A stretch of DNA of 64,000 nucleotides from Asterias amurensis. Its lineage: Eukaryota; Echinodermata; Asteroidea; Forcipulatida; Asteriidae. Of this stretch, positions 22,828 through 52,229 are shown piece after piece. How positions within the stretch are numbered: position 1 is the stretch's first letter; the number at the start of each line of letters is the position of its first letter. A program made the position numbers and the translations under genes. The DNA is taken from positions 25,528,349 to 25,592,348 of the forward strand of contig NC_092651.1 of NCBI RefSeq assembly GCF_032118995.1, in the 5' to 3' direction. The notes beneath the pieces were generated by a model. That model did no database searches. It was not told the origin of the DNA and saw only the letters and a list, made by a program, of their open reading frames with translations.

Positions 22828-23542
22828 TTTTACGAACTTTGTAAAATCTAGACTATAGACCTTTCTGTCGCAACGTCACAGCCCGAGTTTTTGCCAACCC
22901 AGATTGAAAAACTATGAAAAGCCAGAGGAACAAATCAAGAAAAGATCGCTATTTTTTCGGAACAATGTTTCCAAATTTGTTGATTTTGTTTAAAACAACA
23001 CAACTTATCATGAGAGGTATTTTATTCAATGGGAGGCTTTTTGAAGGCTCTGCCACTAGAGGGCAGCAGACCTACCAGGTAAGGGTGCACAACTCCTACA
23101 GCAAACAATGGTAAATGCTAAAAATTCAAAAATACATTGTCATACAACTAAACTTCAGATTTCTTCTTAATTTTTGGTAGGTCAGCATTTTGGAATTTTT
23201 GCTAATTACCCTAGTCCCTAGAAGAAACACTCCTAAAAACTCATGCACACCACTTGTTATTCTTGGGGAACTCGTGTCCAGTACGTCCTGTTCCAGAACA
23301 GTTTGGTTTATACTGCTGGCATTGTGTTATGAAAAACAAAATACAGTTTGGCTAAATCTAAATTCAAAATAAACTAGAATTTAGTGTTTGTAGAAACAAA
23401 CACAAGGTGTTCGGATATCGTCAAGGTCAGCGTTTGAGTCAATGAAATAAGTGTTGTTAAAAATGCAAAGATTTTTTTTTCTCAATGTGTATTATGGTTA
23501 TTTAGCATCAAAAGTGTTGTTGCTCGAACAACTAACAATTAA

Positions 23543-23556
23543 AGGAACACGTTCCT
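23543..23556. repeat. Collapsed MITE family 2 remnant
   Basis: 'ttaaaggaacacgttccttta' joins the two family 2 termini with no interior. Confidence 0.45.
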
Positions 23557-23999
23557 TTATGAGGCGCCAAGTGTAAACTTATTATTTAACGCAACTATTT
23601 ACAACTATCTCACCAAGTCGACTTACAGAAACTAAGAAGTTGACTTAACAGCCTGAACACGCGTTGAGATGTGTGTGTATCAAACCTTGTGCACCACTAT
23701 GAGAGCACTCTATTTCCTAGTCTGTATATTGCTTTTTAACTTTACGTTTGCAGGCTAAAACTAAATGTAATACTGTAATGCCCCTTTAAATGATGTTTGA
23801 CCAGGCAAAGATATAAAGTAGGTTCCAACGGTTACAAAATATTAGTATAATTAGCCCGTGCTTAGCCCGCTCATGGGGGTTCCATTGTTTGTGATTAAAT
23901 TTACTTCTTTATCATTATGTTTGACAACTTGGACCGAGCACCTCTGGGTCAAAAGATGTTTTGGAGTTTTCTTAACTCTACAAAATTATGATGTCACTT

Positions 24000-24182
24000 A
24001 GCCATTGCTTCGTCCTTCGGATGGGACGTAAAGCCGTTGGTCCCATGTGTTATGTAACGCATATGAAAGAAACCCAGTGTACTTATCGAAAAGAGAAGGA
24101 TTTCGCCCCGGTGTTCCCGGTCTGATCGGCAGCAAAATTGCGCCACAGCACCTTGTAAAGCATTACATGGTGCTACCAGAGT
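24000..24182 (+). repeat. SINE body (tRNA head missing), in copy A
   Basis: Contains 'gcttcgtccttcggatggga' and 'ccacagcaccttgtaaagc', the central and tail parts of the tRNA-Leu-derived SINE seen whole at 39150. Confidence 0.65.
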
Positions 24183-24620
24183 ATTAGTATGATTAGCCCG
24201 TGCTTAGCCCGCTCATGGGGGTTCCATTGTTTGTGATTAAATTTACTTCATTATCATTATGTTTGACAACTTGGACCGAGCCACTCTGGGTCAAAAGAAT
24301 TACGGATTTATTTTAAACACATGTCATGACACGGCGAAACGCGCGAATACGAGGGTGGGTTTTCCCGTTATTTTCTCCAGGCTAAATTTTCACAGGTTTG
24401 TTATTTGATATAGAAGTTTTGATACACAAAGTGTGGGCCTTGGGCAATACTGTTTACCGAAAGGGTCCAATGGCTTTAAGTCATGTTTGACGCCTTGGAT
24501 CGGGCACCACTAGGGCAGGAGATGTTAAGGAGGTTCCAAACGAACCATAATTAGTATGCTTAGCCCGGTTTTGGGTTCCAGTATTTTCTTATTTTATGTA
24601 AATAACATTACATGCGTTAA

Positions 24621-24860
24621 AGGAACACGTTGTCTTGGATCGGACGAGTTGGTCTATAAAAAGCGTTTGTAACCGTTTGTTATAAAATACATAATGGTTG
24701 GAAAGATGTTGTAAAATGAGCCACACAAGTTTGCCTCGAAATTGCGTGGTTTTCCTTTTACTTTGCGAACTAACACGGTCGGCCATTTTCGGGAGTCATA
24801 AAAAACAGGATCTATGGAAAAGCTGAAAATAAAAACCATGTCGAAATATACCATTGTTAT
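24621..24860. mobile_element. MITE family 2, half copy (in duplication A)
   Basis: Left terminus AGGAACACGTTGTCTTGG after TTAA; the right half is replaced by unrelated sequence. The same break occurs in copy B at 27011-27262, so it predates the duplication. Confidence 0.65.
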
Positions 24861-25661
24861 TCAATAGAGACGTATTGTAGTCTCTTTGGTTGGGGAGTGA
24901 GAAAACTAGTAAAACACACACATAAATCACAGTGCTGGCTGGGACATAATGTTATGCACCTGGCAAATCTATGCATGGATATTCTTTAGAAGGTTGTGTT
25001 TGTTTGAATAGATTCACATGGTTCGTTCAAATATAAGGGGGTTGGTTGTGGCGACAACAACCTTTTTATCCTTTTGACAACCATCATATAATAATGTAAC
25101 TTCACGGCTGATGGTTGCACTTTGGTATTGTCACTTTTCGACTCGGCTCTACGTGCTGTCTGGTACCTTCCATACATACATTTTGTTGTGAAGATTTTAA
25201 TTGGGTAAAGGCTTATAGTTTGATGGTTAATATGACGAAAACAAACTTTTATCCTTTTGAACTGAATTCATGATTTATTGTCTCATTCTTCTCACGTAGC
25301 TATTTAGTAGGGTCAGAACGTGAGGCCAGTAACACTTTTTTGCAAGTACATGTACACCATGTAATGTTAGTTGGACGCAGTTTGCTAACAGCCTATTTTC
25401 CTTTTTTAAATAAAATCAGTAAATTAATAATTTTGCTTGTTACATAAAATAAAAGTGAAGAGGATGCCTGAATTGACTAATACAATCGGAGTTGGACGAG
25501 GTGTAGACTTGGGAGTTGGACGAGGTGTAGACTTGATTCAAGTAGATCGACTTACTGACATAATCCATCTCACCAAGTCGACTAAGATAAAATGATCAGT
25601 CGACTAACTGACATAATTTATCTCACCAAGTCGACTTACAGAAACTAAGAAGTTGACTTAA

Positions 25662-26022
25662 AGCCATTGGACCCTTTCGGTACAGAAAAAAAAAGTTCAC
25701 AGATTTATTAATAATTTACAGGGTTTACAGAAGGTAATGGTGAAAGACTTCTCTTGAAATATTAGTCCATGAAATGGTTTACTTTTTGAGAAAACGGTAA
25801 AACAATATAAATTCTCGTTAACGAGATTTACGGATTTGTTATAAACACATGTCATGGCACGGCGAAACGCGCGAAAACAGGAGTGGGTTTTCCCGTTATT
25901 TTCTTCCGACTCCGATGTCCGATTGAGCCTCAATTTCCACAGGATTGTTATTTTATATATAAGTTGTGATACACGAAGTGTGGGACTTGGACAATACTGT
26001 TTACCGAAAGTGTATAATGGCT
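25662..26022. mobile_element. TTAA MITE family 3 with visible empty site
   Basis: Begins AGCCATTGGACCCTTTCGG and ends in its inverse, flanked by TTAA (25658-25661 and 26023-26026). The matching place in duplication copy A (around 23655) reads 'gttgacttaacagcctg' with one TTAA and no insert. This shows precise TTAA-targeted insertion after the segmental duplication, or precise excision from copy A. Confidence 0.9.
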
Positions 26023-26369
26023 TTAACAGCCTGAACACGCGTTGAGATGTGTGTGTATCAAACCTTGTGCACCACTGTGAGAGCACTCTATTTCCTAGTC
26101 TTTATATTGCTTTTTAACTTTACGTTTGCGGGCTAAAACTAAATGTAATACTGTAATGCCCCTTTAAATGATATTTGACCAGGCAAAGATATAAAGTAGG
26201 TTCCAACGGTTACAAAATATTAGTATGATTAGCCCGTGCTTAGCCCGCTCATGGGGGTTCCATTGTTTGTGATTAAACTTACATCATTATCATTATGTTT
26301 GACAACTTGGACCGAGCACCTCTGGGTCAAAAGATGTTTAGGAGTTTTCTTAACTTTACAAAATTATGA

Positions 26370-26563
26370 TGTCACTTAACCATTGCTTCGTCCTTCGGAT
26401 GGGACGTAAAGCCGTTGGTCCCATGTGTTATGTAACGCATATAAAAGAAACCCAGTGTACTTATCGAAAAGAGAAGGATTTCGCCCCGGTGTTCCCGGTC
26501 CGATCGGCAGCAAAATTGCGCCACAGCACCTTGTAAAGCATTACATGGTGCTACCAGAGTATT
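26370..26563 (+). repeat. SINE body in duplication copy B
   Basis: Same segment as 24000-24182, duplicated with its surroundings. Confidence 0.65.
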
Positions 26564-27010
26564 AGTATGATTAGCCCGTGCTTAGCCCGCTCATGGGGGT
26601 TCCATTGTTTGTGATTAAATTTACTTCATTATCATTATGTTTGACAACTTGGACCGAGCCACTCTGGGCCAAAAGAATTACGGATTTATTTTAAACACAT
26701 GTCATGACACGGCGAAAAGCGCGGATACGAGGGTGGGTTTTCCCGTTATTTTCTCCCGACTCCGATGACCGATTGAGCCTAAATTTTCACAGGTTTGTTA
26801 TAGAAGTTGTGATACACGAAGTGTGGGCCTTGGGCAATATTGTTAACCGAAAGGGTCCAATGGCTTTGAGTCATGTTTGATGCCTTGGATCGGGCACCAC
26901 TAGGGCAGGAGATGTTAAGGAGGTTCCAAACGATACATAATTAGTATATGCTTAGCCCGGTTTTGGGTTCCAGTATTTTCTTATTTTATGTAAATAACAT
27001 TATATGCGCT

Positions 27011-27262
27011 AAAGGAACACGTTGCCTTGGATCGGACGAGTTGGTCTATAAAAAGCGTTTGTAACCGTTTGTTATAGAATACATAATGGTTGGAAAGATG
27101 TTGTAAAAGTAGAATAAAATGATCCACACAAATTTGCCTCGAAATTGCGTGGTTTTCCTTTTACTTTGCGAACTAACACGGTCGGCCATTTTCGGGAGTC
27201 ATAAAAAACAGGATCTATGGAAAAGCTGAAAATAAAAACCATGTCGAAATATACCATTGCTA
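27011..27262. mobile_element. MITE family 2, half copy (in duplication B)
   Basis: Paralogue of 24621-24860; the left terminus AGGAACACGTTGCCTTGG is better preserved. Confidence 0.65.
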
Positions 27263-27445
27263 TTCAATAGAGACGTATTGTAGTCACTTGTACATGTACA
27301 CCATGTAGTGTTAGTTGGACGCAGTTTGCTAACAGCCATTAACCTTTTTAAAATAAAATCAGTAAATTAATAATTTTGCTTGTTACATAAAATAAAAGTG
27401 AAGAGGATGCCTGAATTGACTTATACAATCGGAGTTGGACGAGGT

Positions 27446-27560
27446 GTAGACTTGATTCAAGTCTTAGATTGTGGTTATTCTTCTGCATCCCAGGCACAAA
27501 AAACGCCCCACATTATTAGCGATCACGCGGGCCCTAACTCGCAATCTCAATTTGCAACGT
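27446..27560. mobile_element. Element end TAGACTTGATTCAAGTC and flank
   Basis: The self-palindromic terminus is followed by 'ttagattgtggttattc' and 'gatcacgcgggccctaact'. The same sequence appears inverted at 50670-50775. The other end of this copy was not identified. Confidence 0.5.
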
Positions 27561-27579
27561 GTGCAGGCTGTGTATAAGT

Positions 27580-27790
27580 AAATTGTAAGTCGACTTGGTG
27601 AGATAAATTATGTCAGTAAGTGGACTTAACATGTTATCTAAGTCGACTTGATGAGATAAATTATGTTATTAAGTCAACTGATAGTTTTGAGTAAGTCGAC
27701 TTAGCAAAATAATATGTCGGTTAGTAACTGGTTCCACGAAATAAGTCGTCTTGATGAGATAACGTATGTCGGTAACTCAATATGTTGGAT
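27580..27790. repeat. Degenerate GTCGAC-containing short tandem array
   Basis: Four to five units of about 40-45 bp built on 'aagtcgacttggtgagata' with 'aattatgtcagt'. Inverted units lie at 25525-25660. Each unit centres on the palindrome AAGTCGACTT. Confidence 0.6.
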
Positions 27791-29209
27791 GGCACTCCTG
27801 GAGCTCCGTATGTGACCTTTTGCCAGTCAAAACTTATCAATGGAAAATCACGCCATGTGCACGCACATGGCACTGGCCTTTAATGTGTAAACAAGTCTGA
27901 ACAAGCTGTAGTCGCGAGGGGTATGCTGCGTTGGGCATAAACACTTAAGCCAAGAAAATGTACAAATGCTTACTTTTGAACCGTAAGACAAGGTCGAAAT
28001 GGGATTATGTCTGCGAGGCGTTTACGGAGTTTTTAATGATGATTCCGATGATGTATTGATTGTAAGAATCCCCTGTGTAGATCAGAAGTTATGATTTTAT
28101 ATTAACAAAAAAACTTTGAATGACCATCATTCAAGAACGGTTGACGTCATCATGACGTAACTTAAACGGTTTCCTCTCCTAATAAATACCTATCTATGTG
28201 TGAAGTTTCAAGTTCATACGGGTTTGGGAAAGGTGCTTTTGTTAGCGGTCAAGGTATTTTTGAGTTGGCCGAACAAACTTAAAATACACTAGATATAGTG
28301 TTTGTAAAAACAAACACAAGGTGTTCGGCTATTGTTGGGTCAGTGTTTGAATAAATGAAACAAGTATTGTAAGTATCCCGTCAAATTACAAAGAAATCAA
28401 AACCAAACAGTTTTCTCGATATGTAATAATTTTATGGAAAAAGCATCAAAAAGTGTACATTTCAACCTAAAAGCCTTTAAATAATGCCTTTTCAAAGCAT
28501 TTTACAGGCTCATCCAGTTTAAAAAGGTCAAAAAGTCAAGAGAAGGTCACCAACATACCCATTTTTGTTGAATACGTGAGGCCCTTTCATATGATGTATA
28601 GATTGTCAAAATAGCTTTTGTGTTTGAGGAAACGTGAACTGATGAATAATGGACTGGAGAAGAGACTAACTAACCAGAAGGGAAATGTTTGTTGAAAACG
28701 CCTTGAAAACAGACTACGTACGTAAAGCCCTTTCATATGATGTATAGATTGTCAAAATAGCTTTTGTGGTTGAGGACATAGGAACTTATGCATAATGACG
28801 ACTGGAGAAGAGACTAACTAACCGAAAGGGAAATGTTTGTTGAAAACACCTTGAAAACAGACTACGTGCGTAAAGCCCTTTCATATGATGTATAGATTAT
28901 CAAAATAGCTTGTGTGGTTGAGGATATAGGAACTATGCATAATGACGACTGGAGAAGAGACTAACTAACCGGAAGGGAAGTGTTTGTTGAAAACACCTTG
29001 AAAACAGACTACATACGTAGAGCCCTTTCATATGATGTAAAGATTGTCAAATTAGCTTTTGTGGTTGAGGATATAGGAGCTTATGCATAATGACGACTGG
29101 AGAAGAGACTAACTAACCGGAGGGAAATCTTTGTTGAAAACGCCCTGAAAACAGACTAAAACGTAGCTATTTATAGGAGAAAAAAAAATTAAATACAAAA
29201 ATAACAAGA

Positions 29210-29318
29210 CAAATTTTGGACGCCAAGTGGTCTCCCATTCAAATATTGACTGGGCCCGATTTTGTTTAACTACAGTGACCGGACGAGAACCGGTGTTATC
29301 AACGCAGTATGGTCGTAG
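29210..29318 (-). pseudogene. 5S rRNA-derived sequence, copy 1
   Basis: The minus strand starts 'ctacgaccatactgcgttga' and continues 'aacaccggttctcgtccggt', 'agttaaacaaaatcgggccc' and 'gaatgggagaccacttgg'. These follow 5S rRNA in order, including the A-box and C-box internal promoter parts, with many substitutions. A T-run about 50 bases further on could stop Pol III. It is a 5S pseudogene or the head of a 5S-derived SINE. Confidence 0.8.
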
Positions 29319-29979
29319 ACAAAACAAGAAAACTGACATTATGTTGAGAACGCCTCGAACGCAGTGTAAAACGATCATTACGTGGTGCAGAGCGTGACTA
29401 TGCTCCTCAATGCACCGCATACTTACACCTGGTGGCCGCAATGCACCGCATGCTTACACGTGGTGACAAAGAACATGTACATGTAATTGTAAAATCTTTA
29501 CGCGCAACCAATGGGGGAATTTTGGGGGACTAACTAACCGGAAGGGAAGTGTTTGTTGAAAACACCTTGAAAACAGACTACATACTCAAAGCCCTTTCAT
29601 ATGATGTATAGATTGTCAAAATAGCTTTTGTGGTTCAAGATATAGGAGCTTAAAGCATAATGACGACTGGAGAATAGACTAACTAACCGGAAGGGAAATG
29701 TATGTTGAAAACGCCTTGAAAACAGACTAAAAACGAGGCTATTTATATAGGAGAAAACACCCTGAAAACAGACTACGTACGTAAAGCCCTTTCATATGAT
29801 GTATAGATTGTCAAAATAGCTTTTGTGGTTGAGGATATAGGAGCTTAATGCATAATGACGACTGGAGAAGAGACTAACTAACCGGAAGGGAAATGTTTGT
29901 TGAAAACGCCTTGAAAACAGACTAAAAACGAGGCTATTTATATGAGAAAAAAAATTAAATACAAAAATAAATAGTACAA

Positions 29980-30083
29980 ATTTGGTTGCCACGTAGTCTC
30001 CCATCGCAATACTGACTGGGCCCGATTTTGCTTTACCTCAGTGACCGGACGAGAACCGGTGTTATCAACGCAGTATGGTCGTA
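29980..30083 (-). pseudogene. 5S rRNA-derived sequence, copy 2
   Basis: Same order of 5S motifs as copy 1 ('accggttctcgtccggtcac', 'gtaaagcaaaatcgggccc'), duplicated with the higher-order repeat. Confidence 0.8.
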
Positions 30084-30680
30084 CATAAAACTAATTAATT
30101 ACTTTTGAAGAAAACTGACATTATGTTGAGAACGCCTCGAACGCAGACTAAAACGATCAAAACGTGGTGCAGTGCGTGACTATGCTCCTCAATGCACCGC
30201 ATACTTACACGTGGTGACCGCAATGCACCGCATGCTTACACGTGGTGACAGAGTACGTGTACATGTAATCGTAAAATCTTTACGCGCAATCAATGGGGGA
30301 ATTTTGTAGTTCTTTATACATGAATTTTGAAATTTTCAACCTCTCTTTTCAGCCGGAAGACAAAATCAAAATGAGGTCATGTTTTTGAGGCGTTTACGGA
30401 GTTTTTAATGCCCTTTCCGATGATGTATTGATTGTAAAAATCCCTCATGTAGATCTAAAGTTATGATTTTTTGAAATAATAAACTTTGAATGAGTGTATC
30501 TCGTCAACTGATGACGTCATCGTGACGTAACAACTTTTGTATCATCTACTGGTTATCGTGTTCCTGTGTGCAAAGTTTCAACTTAATGCAAGCTTCGCAT
30601 CTATGCTTTTTCTTGCGCACAATCGACGAGAAGAAGAATAAGAAAAACCAAAAAAAACCAAAAAAAAACAAAAAAAAAAA

Positions 30681-31055
30681 ACGAACAAAATCAAAGAGTT
30701 GTTCGGGCTGTTGCCCGAACACCTAAAAAAAACAAACCGAACAAAATCAATGAGTTGTTCAGGCTGTTGCCCGAACACCTAAAAAAAAAACCGAACAAAA
30801 TCAATGAGTTGGTCGGGCTGTTGCCCGAACACCTAAAAAAAACCGAACAAAATCAATGAGTTGTTCGGGCTGTTGCCCGAACACCTAAAAAGAAAAAACC
30901 GAACAATAACAAAGAGTTGTTCGGGCTGTTACCCGAACACCTAAAAAAAAAACGAACAAAATCAATGAGTTGTTCGGGCTGTTGCCCGAACACCTATAAA
31001 AAAAACCGAACAAAATCAAAGAGTTGTTCGGGCTGTTGCCCGAACACCTAAAAAA
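30681..31055. repeat. Seven-unit array of identical hairpins
   Basis: Seven units of about 53 bp, each with GTTCGGGCTGTTGCCCGAAC (8-bp stem, TGTT loop), then 'acctaaaaa' and an A-rich spacer 'ccgaacaaaatcaatgagtt'. Hairpins start at 30701, 30757, 30811, 30863, 30919, 30972 and 31026. A hairpin followed by CTAA resembles a Helitron 3' end, but that link is speculative. Confidence 0.85.
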
Positions 31056-31702
31056 AACACACAAGGTATTTGCTGTCAGTGACCGTCACTCATGCGTCTC
31101 CTATTCCTAAGTTGTTGACATCACCTGGTGAAGAGCGCCCTCTCTTGGTGATTGGCAGATAGTCTAAAGTTTCCCATTGAAAAACTGCAGACATTTTTGA
31201 ATTTTGTTAAACCATCTGTTTTTTCGATTTATTGTTTTGCTAACATTCTGCCTACCATGCCAACCAAGGCATGTTTATCAATCAAAGAAAGGTCTCACGA
31301 AACCAGAACTCCAGAACTAATCAAAATAGACACATTAACAAGTCCTTCCGGGAGTGACGTTTTTCCGCGTTGTGGAAACACTTATCCAGGAAGAGCGAAT
31401 AAAAAAAAACATACAACAAAAAGTATAGGGTTTAAAGCCAGTGGACACTATCGGTAAATGTCAAAGACCAGTCTTCTCACTCGCTGTATCTCAACATATG
31501 CACAAAATAACAAACCTGTGAAAATTTTAGCTTGATTGGTCGTCGGAGTTGCGAGATAACTATGAAAGAAAAAACACCCTTGTCACACGAAGTTGTGTGC
31601 TTTCAGATGCTTGATTTCGAGACCTCAAATTCTAAACTTGAGGTCTCGAAAACAAATTCGTGGAAAGTTACTTCTTTCTCGAAAACTACTCCACTTCAGA
31701 GG

Positions 31703-32379
31703 TAGCCTTGCTCAAGGCAGTCGAATTATTCACTCCGAAAAAAGACCGCCGCTGTATAAAAACCCACCCGTATTCACTGTGCGTAACATCGCACGACACG
31801 ATGCCCCCGTACACTATCCGCATGCGGAGGCCGTCAGGCCGACAGCCTTGTATGGTCTGTGTTGAAGCCACTGACCTCATTACTATAATAAGCGAAGAGT
31901 TCCCACGGTCAGCTCATTACCATAATGCCCGCGAAAGATGAGACATGTCTACATCATCACACACCACCACCACGGACGCTCAGCGATAGGCGTGTGTGAT
32001 TGGACGTCAAAATGAATAATTCATTTGCCTCACATCCTGTGTTGTCTGATAGGTCTGACGAACGATATACATATTCATGAGCTGCATACTAGCATATCCT
32101 AGAGCCCCCCAATTTCGTCCACTATTGGAATTTTTTCAATACAACACATTAAAACGGGAAGATACAGACCCGACAAGGCTGTCGGCCTGACGGCCTCCGC
32201 ATGCGGTTAGTGGTGTGCGTGTGCGATGACTTGTGTGAACAGTATTCGTGCGATGTGACAGTGTGTATACGGGTGGGTCATTCGGTGTGATCGCACACAC
32301 CATGCACAGGGTATACGGCGGGTGGGTTTACAGCTGCGTCTTTTCGGAGCGAATAATGCGACTGCCTTGAGCAAGGCTA
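31703..32379. mobile_element. 677-bp MITE with self-palindromic ends, 9-bp target duplication
   Basis: The terminus TAGCCTTGCTCAAGGC forms a hairpin (GCCTTG/CAAGGC), with its inverse at 32379. Flanked by CTTCAGAGG (31694-31702) and CTTCAGATG (32380-32388). The interior is GC-richer, partly palindromic ('cgcatgcggaggccgtcagg'), and has no transposase. Confidence 0.85.
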
Positions 32380-32481
32380 CTTCAGATGGAGCCGTTTCTC
32401 ACAATGTTTTATACTATCAACCTCTCCCCATTACTCGTTACCAAGTAAGGTTTTAGTCTAATATATATTTTTACTTATTAC

Positions 32482-33418
32482 TATGGTGGCCCCGAAGGGA
32501 CATCGCATAACGCAAACGTGTGCGCACACGTATGCAATGTCGTGAAACAAACCGCGAATATATGCGCACACGTATACAATATCGTGAAACAATTCGCGAA
32601 TATGTGCGCACACGTATGCAATGTCGTGACACAATTCGCGAATATGTGCGCACACGTATGCAATGTCGTGAAACAAATCGCGAATATGTGCGCACACGTA
32701 TGCAATCTCGTGAAACAAATCGCGATTATGTGCGCACACGTATGCAATCTCGTGAACCAAATCGTGAATATGTGCGCACACGTATGCAATTTCGTGAACC
32801 AAATCGTGAATATGTGCGCACACGAGTGCGATTTGTTTTGCAATGTCGTGAATTTTATTGCATACCATGTTGCATACCATTAGGATGATGTCATAGTTGT
32901 GGATAATTTGTTACCGATCTAGGGAGTACTGTGGCGCTACAGCAGGCTCCCTCTGTAAAGCATGTGTGTACCCAGGAACTTGGCACCAGGCCAAGGACGA
33001 CCACACGCCTCGCTTGCCTCACAACAAAGACTACTGCTGCAATGACTACCGCTTATCTCACTGTTGGAAAGAAACCCCCCAGATCATTATACATTTTATT
33101 CAAAGGTATGCAACATGGTATGCAATAAAATACACGACATCGCAAATAATATTCGCAGACGTGTGCGCACATATTCGCGAATTGTTTCACGACATTGCAT
33201 ACATGTGCGCACATATTCGCGAATTGTTTCACGACATTGCATACGTGTGCGCACATATTTGCGAATTGTTTCACGACATTGCATACGTGTGCGCACATAT
33301 TCGCGAATTGTTTCACGACATTGCATTCGTGTGCGCACATATTTGCGAATTGTTTCACGACATTGCATACGTATGCGCACACGTTTGCGATATGCGATGT
33401 CCCTTCAGGGCCACCATA
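32482..33418. mobile_element. TATGGTGGCC element with palindromic unit arrays
   Basis: Ends TATGGTGGCCCCGAAGGGAC and inverse; TATTAC abuts both sides (6-bp duplication). About eight units of roughly 41 bp fill 32510-32860, with about six inverted units at 33155-33390. Each unit contains 'tgtgcgcaca' and 'ttcgcgaa' palindromes. Long ORFs in all frames here are repeat artefacts. The middle (32880-33110) is unique and noncoding. Confidence 0.8.
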
Positions 33419-33758
33419 TATTACCAATAGTGTACACTGCCTTTAAGGTTGTGACATTGATTTAAATCACGTTTGCTGTTTAAAGAATCCAGTATATAGT
33501 ATACTACAAAAGAGCAGTATTAATATAATAGATCAGGACGCATTGTGCAAAAAAATTGTACCTTTGTCCGCCGAGTAAGTTTAACCTTAATAATAATATT
33601 CACCTGACTAATAGAGCGACTGAAGCTGTGGTTTGACTCATACAGACGTATACTCTCTGTGACTAACTACAATCTAAAGCAGACATTGTGTATGCATGTT
33701 GTGCATGACTTGAATTTGTCATTTTTACAGGTCTAATTTTTCTAGAATTTACTTCAAA

Positions 33759-52148
<18,390 letters not shown>

Positions 52149-52174
52149 AATTGTGCAACAAAATCTGCACTCAA

Positions 52175-52180
52175 AATAAA
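52175..52180 (+). promoter_or_regulatory. Candidate polyadenylation signal of HNMT-like 2
   Basis: AATAAA 27 bp after the stop codon, followed by a T/G-rich stretch with a (TTG)n run (52193-52220), a plausible downstream element. Confidence 0.6.
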
Positions 52181-52229
52181 TTCTGTATTTGTTATTGTTG
52201 TTGTTGTTGTTGTTGTTGTTTTTTTAGTT

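Larger units (their letters stand above)
23608..25515. repeat. Segmental tandem duplication, copy A
   Basis: Collinear with copy B from 'ctcaccaagtcgacttac' through 'cctgaacacgcgttgagatg' to 'gttggacgaggtgtagactt'. Copy A has about 450 bp (roughly 24885-25340) absent from copy B and lacks the TTAA MITE present in B. Both copies are noncoding. Confidence 0.85.
25620..27465. repeat. Segmental tandem duplication, copy B
   Basis: Second copy of 23608-25515, with scattered substitutions. It contains the inserted MITE 25662-26022 and lacks about 450 bp present in A. Confidence 0.85.
28560..30310. repeat. 147-bp minisatellite with 765-bp higher-order repeat
   Basis: Units start near 28581, 28727, 28875, 29022, 29591 and 29786, each with 'gccctttcatatgatgta' and 'gactggagaagagactaac'. 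The block holding a unit plus a 5S-like segment is itself repeated with a shift of about 765 bp (29022 to 29786). Confidence 0.85.
31436..33442. mobile_element. MITE family 1 split by two later insertions
   Basis: TTAA at 31432-31435 and 33443-33446. The family sequence is continuous once 31703-32379 and 32482-33418 are removed together with their target duplications. Confidence 0.8.

Noticed and set aside
30681..31055. CRISPR-like array
   Set aside because: Spacers are A-rich and nearly the same in every unit, the context is a eukaryotic intergenic repeat, and no cas genes are present.
32458..33465. ORFs of 90-177 codons with CAHI/VCNVV-type repeats in several frames
   Set aside because: The 41-bp unit array is open in many frames on both strands; there is no codon bias or conserved start, and the sequence is an inverted-repeat transposon.
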